Shown here piece after piece: positions 52,527-60,229 of a DNA stretch of 64,000 nucleotides (its first letter is position 1; each line of letters starts with the position of its first letter). The notes under the pieces are model-generated. The model was not told the origin of the DNA. It saw only the letters and a list, made by a program, of their open reading frames with translations, and made no database searches. Position numbers and translations under genes: made by a program. Source of the stretch: Vibrio cholerae (GTDB taxonomy: Bacteria; Actinomycetota; Actinomycetes; Actinomycetales; Micrococcaceae); assembly GCA_009728235.1 (NCBI GenBank), contig WNZI01000012.1, positions 1 through 64,000 on the forward strand, given 5' to 3'.

Positions 52527-53729
52527 TCAGTCGAACCAGGGGTCGAGCCCGTGCAGCGGGAAGACGGCCTTCCGGGTAGCCATGACGGTGCGGTCCAGAT
52601 CGTCGCTGGGGTCGTAGCCGATCTCCCAGGAGCGCCACCAGGTGTCCGCTCCGTCTCCCATCAGGGACGGGGCGTCGACGCCGTGCCGCTCGAGGACGTA
52701 GTCGCGCCACGCCGCAGGCACTGGAGTCCTCGGCCCCACGGAGGCGCCCGCTGCTACGGCGACCAGCAACGCCCAGGACCGGGGAACGACGCTCGCCAGC
52801 GCGTAACCCCCTCCCCCGGTGGCGATCCAGCGACCCTCGCACAACCTGTCCGCGAGATCCCGCACGGCGACCATCAGGGCGTGCTGGGCATCGACGCTGA
52901 CGCGCAGGTTGGTCAGGGGGTCCTCGCGGTGGGAATCACACCCGTGCTGGCTGACGATGGCGTCGGGCGCGAAGGCTCCCGCCAGTTGGGGAACGACAGC
53001 ATGGAAGGCCCTCAGCACCGCTGCATCACCGGCGACCGTCGGGAGCGCCACGTTCACGGCGTACCCCTCCGCCCCGCGTCCGCCGGTCTCACTCGCGAAG
53101 CCCGTCCCGGGGAACAGGCTCATGCCCGTCTCGTGGAGGGATACCGTCATGACCCGGGGATCGTCCCAGAAGATGCTCTCGGTACCGTCGCCGTGGTGCG
53201 CGTCGACGTCGACGTACAGGACGCGTCGGGCACCGCGGTCGAGCAGGCGCTGGATGGACGCGGCGGCGTCGTTGTAGATGCAGAAGCCGCTGGCCCGCGA
53301 TCTGGCAGCGTGGTGCATGCCTCCACCGAAGTTCACCGCGCGGATGGCGCGACCGTCCATGACGGCGTCCGCCGCCCCGATCGATCCACCGGCCAGCCGG
53401 GCACTGGCCTCGTGCATGCCTGCGAAGCCGGGGTTGTCCTCCGTGCCGAGGCCGTGCGGCGCGTCCGTGCGGTCCGGGTCGGCACTGACGGCACGGACGG
53501 CACGGATGTAGTCGGGGTCGTGCACGGAGGCGAGGTCCTGGTCCGAGGCGACGGAGGGCGCTGCCACACCGACGCCGGGGAGGTCGAGGAGCCCGCAGTC
53601 GCGGGCCAACCTCGCCGTCAGGTGCAACCGCTCGGGGTTCATCGGGTGCTGCCCACCGAAGTCGTAGGCCAGCATGGAGTCGTCCCAGACGACCTGGAGG
53701 GGTACCGCCGGCCCGCTTCGCGTAGACAT
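52527..53729 (-). CDS. acuC: AcuC-type histone deacetylase family protein
   Basis: 400 residues. Zinc deacetylase motifs: GGGMHHAARSRASGFCIYND and VDVDAHHGDGTESIF, HETGMSLFPGTG and ATGGGGYAL. AcuC removes acetyl groups from lysines, for example in acetyl-CoA synthetase, in relatives. ATG 53729 starts at MSTRSGPAVPL; the longer upstream reading is basic and unlikely. Confidence 0.9.
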   Translation of the reverse strand: MSTRSGPAVPLQVVWDDSMLAYDFGGQHPMNPERLHLTARLARDCGLLDLPGVGVAAPSVASDQDLASVHDPDYIRAVRAVSADPDRTDAPHGLGTEDNPGFAGMHEASARLAGGSIGAADAVMDGRAIRAVNFGGGMHHAARSRASGFCIYNDAAASIQRLLDRGARRVLYVDVDAHHGDGTESIFWDDPRVMTVSLHETGMSLFPGTGFASETGGRGAEGYAVNVALPTVAGDAAVLRAFHAVVPQLAGAFAPDAIVSQHGCDSHREDPLTNLRVSVDAQHALMVAVRDLADRLCEGRWIATGGGGYALASVVPRSWALLVAVAAGASVGPRTPVPAAWRDYVLERHGVDAPSLMGDGADTWWRSWEIGYDPSDDLDRTVMATRKAVFPLHGLDPWFD

Positions 53730-53886
53730 CCCTGCAAGGCTACGCGATGGACGATTGTCCGACGACGGCGCCCGGATGGGTGCTTTACTACTGCAGGGGA
53801 CAAACAGGCACGGGCCGGGCACGGCGGGGCATCGTCATGGCGCCGCTTCGGCGGACGGATCAGCGGAGGGGACAGAGCGGACGTCG

Positions 53887-55299
53887 ATGGTAAGTCAACA
53901 GCCACGGTGGCTGAAGGACGATCGGAACGGATACCTCAGGCTGCTCGCCTCGATCCGTGACTTCGTCGACTCCTTCGCCAACAGCTCGCCCGCACGGCTG
54001 GCCCTGTTCATCTTCACCGCCGTCATCCTGGTGTTCACCGCGCTGCTGAGCCTGCCGATGTCCGCCAGCAGCGGCACCGTCACTCCCCTGCACGATGCCT
54101 TCTTCACCGCGGTGTCCGCCGTCTGCGTCACGGGGCTCACCGTCGTCTCCACGGCAGCGCACTGGTCCTTCTTCGGGCAGCTCGTCATCCTCCTCGGAAT
54201 CTTCATCGGCGGCCTCGGTACCCTGACGCTCGCATCCCTCCTGGCCCTGATCGTGAGCAAGCGTCTGGGGGTGCGCGGCAAGCTGCTGGCCGCGGAGGCC
54301 CTCAACAACGCGAGCCGGCTCGGCGAGATCGGCACGCTCCTGCGGATCGTCATCACCACCTCGGTGGTGATCGAGATCGTCCTCGCCCTCGTGCTGATCC
54401 CCCGTTTCATGATCCTCGGCGAGCCCTGGTGGCAGGCGCTCTGGCACGGCCTCTTCTATTCCATCTCCGCCTTCAACAACGCCGGGTTCACGCCACACAG
54501 CGACGGGCTGGTCCCGTACGAGACCGACCTCTGGATCCTCACTCCACTCATGGTGGGTGTGTTCCTCGGAAGTCTCGGTTTCCCCGTGATCATGGTGCTC
54601 GTGCAGGTCCGGCACCGCTTCCGCAAGTGGACGCTGCACGCGAAACTCACCGTGTCCGTCTCGCTGATCCTCCTCGTCGCCGGCGCCATCGCGTGGGGGT
54701 TCCTCGAGTGGGAGAACGACGGGACGATCTCGAACCTCACCGTCGTCGACAAGGCCATCCACGCCCTCTTCGCCTCGGTCATGACGCGCAGCGGCGGGTT
54801 CAACCTCGTGGACCAGACGGACATGACCACCACGACGATGCTCCTCACGGACGCCCTCATGTTCGCGGGCGGCGGCTCCGCATCCACGGCGGGCGGCATC
54901 AAGGTCACCACCATCGCCGTGATGTTCCTCGCCATCGTCGCCGAGGCGCGCGGCGACGCCGACGTCCGGGCCTGGGGCCGCACCATCCCGCACGGTGCCA
55001 TGCGTGTCGCCATCTCGGTGATCTTCATGGGTGCCACCCTGGTGCTGGTCGGGAGCGGACTCATCCTCGCGATGACGGACGAACCGCTCGACAAAGTGGT
55101 GTTCGAGGTCATCTCGGCCTTCGCCACCTGCGGGCTCAGCACCAACCTCAGCGCCGAGCTGCCGCCCGAGGGCAAGTACGTGCTGTCCGCGCTCATGTTC
55201 GCCGGCCGCATGGGAACCATCACGCTCGCCTCCGCCCTGGCGCTGAGGCAACGCAGTACGCTCTACCACTACCCCGACGAGAGGCCGATCATTGGCTGA
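53887..55299 (+). CDS. KtrB/TrkH-type potassium channel subunit
   Basis: 470 residues. Four pore loops: SAVCVTGLTVVST, SISAFNNAGFTPHSDG, VMTRSGGFNLVD and ISAFATCGLSTNLS, each with the filter Gly. Eight outer helices as in KtrB/TrkH. Takes up K+ together with the RCK protein encoded next. Start MVSQQPRWLKD at 53887. Confidence 0.92.
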   Translation: MVSQQPRWLKDDRNGYLRLLASIRDFVDSFANSSPARLALFIFTAVILVFTALLSLPMSASSGTVTPLHDAFFTAVSAVCVTGLTVVSTAAHWSFFGQLVILLGIFIGGLGTLTLASLLALIVSKRLGVRGKLLAAEALNNASRLGEIGTLLRIVITTSVVIEIVLALVLIPRFMILGEPWWQALWHGLFYSISAFNNAGFTPHSDGLVPYETDLWILTPLMVGVFLGSLGFPVIMVLVQVRHRFRKWTLHAKLTVSVSLILLVAGAIAWGFLEWENDGTISNLTVVDKAIHALFASVMTRSGGFNLVDQTDMTTTTMLLTDALMFAGGGSASTAGGIKVTTIAVMFLAIVAEARGDADVRAWGRTIPHGAMRVAISVIFMGATLVLVGSGLILAMTDEPLDKVVFEVISAFATCGLSTNLSAELPPEGKYVLSALMFAGRMGTITLASALALRQRSTLYHYPDERPIIG

Positions 55300-55960
55300 A
55301 AGACCCGCCCACAACGCACCCGTCCTCGTGATCGGCCTCGGCCGCTTCGGTGCCGCGACAGCCGAGCAGCTGGTCCGGCAGGGCCGCGAGGTCCTCGCCA
55401 TCGAGAGGGACCCGCAGCTCGTCCAGAAGTTCGCGAGCATCCTCACCCACGTGGTCGAGGCGGACGCCACGAACCTCGACGCGCTCCGACAGCTCGGCGC
55501 GCAGGAATTCTCCGCCGCCGTGGTGGGGGTCGGGACCTCGATCGAGTCGAGCGTCCTGATCACCGCCAACCTGGTGGACCTCGGCATCGATCATCTGTGG
55601 GTCAAGGCCATCACGCCGTCGCACGGCAAGATCCTCAAGCGCATCGGCGCCAACCACGTCATCTACCCCGAGGCCGATGCGGGCCAGCGCGCCGCCCACC
55701 TGGTCGGTGGTCGGATGCTCGATTTCATCGAGTTCGACGACGGCTTCGCGATCGTGAAGATGTATCCGCCGAAGGAGACGCAGGGGTTCACGCTCTCGGA
55801 GTCCGCTGTCCGCTCCAAGTACGGAGTCACCGTCGTCGGCGTGAAATCGCCGGGCGAGGACTTCACCTATGCGCGCCCGGACACGAAGGTGTCGGGGCGG
55901 GACATGCTGATCGTGTCGGGTCACGTGGACCTCCTCGAGCGCTTCGCCGGCCGGCCCTGA
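55292..55960 (+). CDS. KtrA/TrkA potassium uptake regulator
   Basis: 222 residues. RCK_N Rossmann fold (VLVIGLGRFGAATAEQLVRQ) that binds NAD(H) or ATP/ADP, and a C-terminal TrkA_C segment (GRDMLIVSGHVDLLERF). A single RCK unit, as in KtrA. TTG start inside the end of the channel gene, overlapping by eight bases. Confidence 0.92.
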   Translation: MAERPAHNAPVLVIGLGRFGAATAEQLVRQGREVLAIERDPQLVQKFASILTHVVEADATNLDALRQLGAQEFSAAVVGVGTSIESSVLITANLVDLGIDHLWVKAITPSHGKILKRIGANHVIYPEADAGQRAAHLVGGRMLDFIEFDDGFAIVKMYPPKETQGFTLSESAVRSKYGVTVVGVKSPGEDFTYARPDTKVSGRDMLIVSGHVDLLERFAGRP

Positions 55961-57261
55961 CCCGGTCGGAGGGAGCCCACCCCGCGCGGCGCGCACGCAC
56001 CCCTGCCGGGTCCCGTCGTCGGGCGTCCGATCGGCCAGCGCCCTTCGGACGGCCCCTGGCGTGGCTGACCGGCGCAGCCGGAGCCCTCGTGCTCGTCGTC
56101 GTCGTCCTCGCCGCGCAGATCCACGGCCTCGACCTCTCCGTCTACCGCGAGGGCGCGCTCGCCCTCCTCGGGCGTGCGGGCGACAAGGAGCTGTACGACG
56201 ACGCCCTGGTCCAGACCGACACGCGAGGGTTGCCGTTCACCTATCCCCCCTTCGCCGCGATCCTCTTCGTTCCGCTCACCCTCGTACCGGAGGCCGTCGC
56301 CCTGCGGATCGTGACCGCTCTCTCCTGCGCCTGCCTCGTCGGCGTGTCCGTCGTCGTCGCCCGATACCTTCGCGCCGCCGGTGAGGCGCAGCCACGCCCG
56401 GCGTGGCAGCTACCCGCTGCGGTCCTGGCCGGCATGCTCCTCATCGGCATCAGCGGGCCGTGGCGCGAGGGGCTCGGCTTCGGGCAGGTCAACGCCCTCC
56501 TGATGGTCCTGGTCCTCGCCGACCTGCTGCGTTCGACGAGGCTGCCCTCGGGCGTCCTCGTCGGGATGGCAGCGGGTATCAAGCTCACCCCGCTGGCGTT
56601 CGGACTGGTGTTCCTCGCGCGGAGGGACTGGCGCTCGCTCGCCTGGATGGCCGGCTCCTTCGCATCCACCGTGGCGATCGGCTGGGTCCTCGTTCCGCGC
56701 GAGTCGGCCGCCTTCTGGCTGGAGGCGCTCTTCGACTCCTCCCGGGTGGGGGCGACCGCCGATCTCTACAACGTGTCCCTGAACTCCATCGTGGCGCAGT
56801 CGGGCCTCGCCGAGGACCTCCAGCGACCGGTCTGGGCGGTCGCCTGCCTGGCGGTGGTCGCCGTGGGATACGTCGCCATCCGTCGTGCTGACGACGACGG
56901 CGACACGCTCCGGATGATCACGGCCAACGCCGTCGTCATGCTGGCGATCTCACCGATCTCGTGGTTCCACCACTGGGTCTGGATCGCACTGCTCTTCCCC
57001 GTCGGCTACGTCTTCGCAAGACGGGTATCGGGCGTACGGCGCACCACGAGCCGGCTGCTGCTGGCGGCGCTCGTGCCCGTCATGATGTTCTCGTCCATCA
57101 CGATCACCCTGATGCTCACCGGCACGGTCTCGGGAGAGGGCCCGCTGCCGCTGCGGCTCTTCACCGGCCTCGGCGTCGTTCTGCCGATCGCCCTGCTGGT
57201 CGTCTGGGCTGCGCGCCCCCGGTTCACGGCATCGCCTCCGGCCCTGCCAGCTCGCGTGTGA
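55957..57261 (+). CDS. GT87 (DUF2029) membrane glycosyltransferase, start uncertain
   Basis: About 400-435 residues. Ten or so membrane helices; GLDLSVYREGALALLGRAG and LPFTYPPFAAILFVPLTLVP are the GT87 marks near the first loop, with WFHHWVWIALLFPVGYVF later. GT87 enzymes add mannose or arabinose from polyprenyl phosphate. No ATG, GTG or TTG in frame precedes the first conserved block; CTG 55957, overlapping the ktrA stop, is the nearest guess. Its 3' end overlaps the convergent proC by 38 bases. Confidence 0.75.
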   Translation: MTRSEGAHPARRARTPAGSRRRASDRPAPFGRPLAWLTGAAGALVLVVVVLAAQIHGLDLSVYREGALALLGRAGDKELYDDALVQTDTRGLPFTYPPFAAILFVPLTLVPEAVALRIVTALSCACLVGVSVVVARYLRAAGEAQPRPAWQLPAAVLAGMLLIGISGPWREGLGFGQVNALLMVLVLADLLRSTRLPSGVLVGMAAGIKLTPLAFGLVFLARRDWRSLAWMAGSFASTVAIGWVLVPRESAAFWLEALFDSSRVGATADLYNVSLNSIVAQSGLAEDLQRPVWAVACLAVVAVGYVAIRRADDDGDTLRMITANAVVMLAISPISWFHHWVWIALLFPVGYVFARRVSGVRRTTSRLLLAALVPVMMFSSITITLMLTGTVSGEGPLPLRLFTGLGVVLPIALLVVWAARPRFTASPPALPARV

Positions 57262-58084
57262 TCTCCGCAGCGCGCGCCGTCGCAGCACGGGCCCCCGCGG
57301 CGATGACACCCGGCAGACCCAGCTTCTCGAAGGTCTCGATGGCGCTCTGCGTGGTCCCCTTGGGGCTCGTGACGGCGCGGCGCAGGACCGCGGCGTCGGC
57401 GGAGGGCTCTGCGAGCATGAACCCGGCCCCCGCGACGGTCTCCCGGGCGATGAGCGCGGAAAGGTCTGCATCGAGGCCCAGTTCCACGCCCGCGGCGGCC
57501 ATCGTCTCCGCGAGGTAGAACGCGTAGGCCGGGCCCGAACCGCTCACCGCGGAGAGCGCGTCCACCTGGTCCTCGGGGATCTCCACGACAGTTCCTGCCG
57601 GCCGCAGGAGATCACGCGCCCGTTCCATCAGCTCCGGGTCCACCGATGTGCCGGCCGAGATCGACAGCACCCCCCTGCCGAGCCGGGAAGGCGTGTTGGG
57701 CATCGACCGGATGACGGGCTGGCCAGCCGGCAGCACGGCCTCGATCATCGCGATGGACACGGCTGCTGCGACGCTGAGCACGACGGCCGACGGCTTGAGC
57801 GCCGACGAGATCTCCCGCGCCAGCGGCACGATGCCCACGGGCTTCACGCCCAGGACGACGACGTCGGCGTCCCGTACCGCTGCGACGTTCGCGCCGTCGT
57901 CGTCCGCGGTGGCGAGGGCATCGACGCCGTGGCGCTCCCTGAGTTCGCCGGCGCGCTCGGCCCGGCGTACCGTCGCCGTCACCACCGAGGGGTCCAGTCC
58001 GGCGGCCAGCAGCCCGGCCAGGATGGATTCGTTCATCGATCCGCAGCCGAGGAAGGCGATGCGCTGGGTGGCTTCCGAAGTCAT
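57224..58084 (-). CDS. proC: pyrroline-5-carboxylate reductase
   Basis: 286 residues. N-terminal RIAFLGCGSMNESILAGLL NAD(P)H fold, VVVLGVKPVGI, SMPNTPSRLGRG and the dimer domain with AVSGSGPAYAFYLAETM and VTSPKGTTQSAI. Last step of proline synthesis. Start ATG 58084 (MTSEATQR). Confidence 0.93.
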   Translation of the reverse strand: MTSEATQRIAFLGCGSMNESILAGLLAAGLDPSVVTATVRRAERAGELRERHGVDALATADDDGANVAAVRDADVVVLGVKPVGIVPLAREISSALKPSAVVLSVAAAVSIAMIEAVLPAGQPVIRSMPNTPSRLGRGVLSISAGTSVDPELMERARDLLRPAGTVVEIPEDQVDALSAVSGSGPAYAFYLAETMAAAGVELGLDADLSALIARETVAGAGFMLAEPSADAAVLRRAVTSPKGTTQSAIETFEKLGLPGVIAAGARAATARAAEITRELAGPEAMP

Positions 58085-58193
58085 GGCTTCATCCTGCCAC
58101 GAGCCGCTCACAGGCTACTCCCAGCGTCCTTGGTGTTGCAGCACAATGAGGGCGCCTAATGTTCTAACTACCTCATAAAGGTGCGAGTGATGA

Positions 58194-58217
58194 GGACCGG
58201 AATTCCTGATCCGGTCC
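58194..58217. other. hairpin in the proC/epimerase intergenic region
   Basis: GGACCGGA and TCCGGTCC pair across eight bases. The 269-base gap between the two leftward genes otherwise shows no gene. It may end the upstream transcript. Confidence 0.35.
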
Positions 58218-58353
58218 GGCGTCGATGGCTACAGATGATTCCCCCAACATCTGCCGGTCCATCGGCGCCATCGCTCCTTAACCACCGGCCATCGCTCTTC
58301 GACCATCGTTCGTGGCAACCACCCGGCGTGCTGGTGGACTCGACCTCCGGCGG

Positions 58354-59154
58354 TCAGTGCCGGAGGTGCGTCCGAGCGAAGCGCAGGGTCTCCGCGAGCC
58401 ATTCCTCGCGCTCACCCGCACCCCTCGCGCGGCGGGTGCTCACCTCGACCGCCACCACGCCGTCCCACTCCGATGCCGCGAGGTGCTCGAGAGCCTCGGC
58501 GCATCGCTGCTGGCCCTGTCCCGGCAGCAGGTGCTCGTCCTTGCCGTTCGGCGTCCCGTCCGTCAGGTGCACGTGCGCCAGCCTGCTCCCCAGTGCCCGG
58601 ATCTCCTCGTAGGAGTCCATTCCCGCGATCGCCGCGTGCGAGAAGTCCCACGTGATGCGCTCGTACGGTTCCGGGACCGGGTTCCAGTGCGGCAGGTAGG
58701 CCTTCGCCTCACGGCCCCGGACCTTCCACGGGTACATGTTCTCGACGGCGATCTCGACGCCGTACTCCCTCGCGACCCGGGTGATTCCCTCGGCGAACTC
58801 CTCCGCGTACCCCGTCTGCCAGCGGAACGGGGGGTGGGTCACGACGGTCCGGGCGCCCACCTCGGCGGCCATGGCGGCCGACAGTTCGATCTTCGTCCAG
58901 GCCTTTCCCCACACCTGCTGTGTCAGGAGCAGTGTCGGGGCGTGGATGGCGAGAATGGGCATCCCGTAGCGCTCGCTCAGGACGTTGAGCTGATCGGGGT
59001 CCTGGCTCACCGAGTTGTTGGTGACCATCACCTCGACGCCGTCGTACCCGAGGTCCTGTGCGAGTGCGAAGGCGTCGTGGACCGCCAGCGGGTACACGGA
59101 CGCGCTCGAGAGGGCGACCGGGATGGCGGGCGAACCGTTGCTGTCGGCAGCCAC
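58354..59154 (-). CDS. sugar phosphate isomerase/epimerase family (AP2Ec TIM barrel)
   Basis: 266 residues from GTG 59154. TIM-barrel AP endonuclease 2-like fold: AQDLGYDGVEVMVTNN, ILAIHAPTLLL, VVTHPPFRWQ, IAVENMYPWK, WDFSHAAIAGMD and HVHLTDG provide the metal-binding His, Glu and Asp set. Substrate unknown. GTG begins one base after the ppx stop, so the pair is coupled. Confidence 0.85.
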   Translation of the reverse strand: MAADSNGSPAIPVALSSASVYPLAVHDAFALAQDLGYDGVEVMVTNNSVSQDPDQLNVLSERYGMPILAIHAPTLLLTQQVWGKAWTKIELSAAMAAEVGARTVVTHPPFRWQTGYAEEFAEGITRVAREYGVEIAVENMYPWKVRGREAKAYLPHWNPVPEPYERITWDFSHAAIAGMDSYEEIRALGSRLAHVHLTDGTPNGKDEHLLPGQGQQRCAEALEHLAASEWDGVVAVEVSTRRARGAGEREEWLAETLRFARTHLRH

Positions 59155-59155
59155 G

Positions 59156-60169
59156 TCAGACTCCACCGGCCACGGGCAGGCGGCGTGTGGAGTCGAGCTG
59201 TGCGTGCCCCACCCCGGCCCCCGGCAGCGGCTCGTCGGCGTCGAACATCTTGGCATCGAAGCGCCGGAGGAGCAGTCCCTCGCGCAGCGCCCAGGGGCAG
59301 ATCTCCATCGACGCCACACCGAACAGCTCGAGGGCGGACTCTGCGACGAGGGCTCCTGCGAGCACCTGCGGCGCGCGGAGATCGGAGACCCCGTCGAGGC
59401 TTGCCCGGTCCTTGATGCTCATCGCGGCCAGCCGCTTGGTCCACAGCCTGAGGTCCTCCAGGCGCAGGTCCCGCCGGACGAAGGGACCGGCGACCGAGGG
59501 GGCCGCGCCCGCCAGACGTGCGAGCGAGCGGAAGGTCTTCGAGGTGCCTGCGACGAGGTGCGGCGTACCGAGGTGGGCGAACTGCGGCACGGCGTCGCGC
59601 AGCGTCTCCCGGATGTAGCGGCGCAGGTCCTTGACGCTCTTCGCGGTGGGCGGGTCCTGGTGCAGCCAATCGCGCGTCAGCCGGCCGGCGCCGAGGGGCA
59701 CCGACAACGCCACCTCCGGCAGCTCGTCGGTCCCCATCGCCATCTCGAAGGACCCTCCGCCGATGTCGAGGTTGAGGATCGAGTGGGCTCCCCATCCGTA
59801 CCAGCGCCGGACGGCCTGGAAGGTCACCGCAGCCTCCTGGTCACCGGACAGCTCCTGGAGGTCGACGCCGGTCTCCTGCCGCACGCGCGCGAGGACCTCC
59901 CTTCCATTCCCGGCCTCACGGATCGCCGACGTGCAGAACGCCAGGAAGTCCTCGGCGTCGTGGCCTGCAGCGAACTCCCTCGCCTCACGGACGAAACCGA
60001 CGAGCTCGTCCTGGCCCTTCCGCGAGATGCGGCCGCGCTCGTCGAGGTAGGACACCAGTTGCAGCGGCCTCTTGTGGGAGGCGAAAGGCACCGGCCGCCC
60101 GCCCGGATGGGCATCCACGAGCAGCAGATGGACCGTGTTCGATCCGATGTCCAGCACACCTAGGCGCAT
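59156..60169 (-). CDS. Ppx/GppA phosphatase family protein
   Basis: 337 residues. ASKHA fold: VLDIGSNTVHLLLVDAHPGG (phosphate 1), CTSAIREAGN, and LNLDIGGGSFEMAMG (phosphate 2). Exopolyphosphatase or pppGpp phosphatase in family members; the short size resembles the actinobacterial Ppx1 type. First of a two-gene unit with the epimerase-like gene. Confidence 0.9.
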   Translation of the reverse strand: MRLGVLDIGSNTVHLLLVDAHPGGRPVPFASHKRPLQLVSYLDERGRISRKGQDELVGFVREAREFAAGHDAEDFLAFCTSAIREAGNGREVLARVRQETGVDLQELSGDQEAAVTFQAVRRWYGWGAHSILNLDIGGGSFEMAMGTDELPEVALSVPLGAGRLTRDWLHQDPPTAKSVKDLRRYIRETLRDAVPQFAHLGTPHLVAGTSKTFRSLARLAGAAPSVAGPFVRRDLRLEDLRLWTKRLAAMSIKDRASLDGVSDLRAPQVLAGALVAESALELFGVASMEICPWALREGLLLRRFDAKMFDADEPLPGAGVGHAQLDSTRRLPVAGGV

Positions 60170-60229
60170 CGTTCCTGTGCCTTCCAGCTTCCGTCCGCCA
60201 TCGTCTGATTCCCTGCGCAGCGCGCCGGG

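Noticed and set aside
53860-55587. 575-codon minus-strand frame over the K+ channel genes
   Set aside because: Asp/Glu/His/Gly-rich antisense shadow of ktrB and ktrA.
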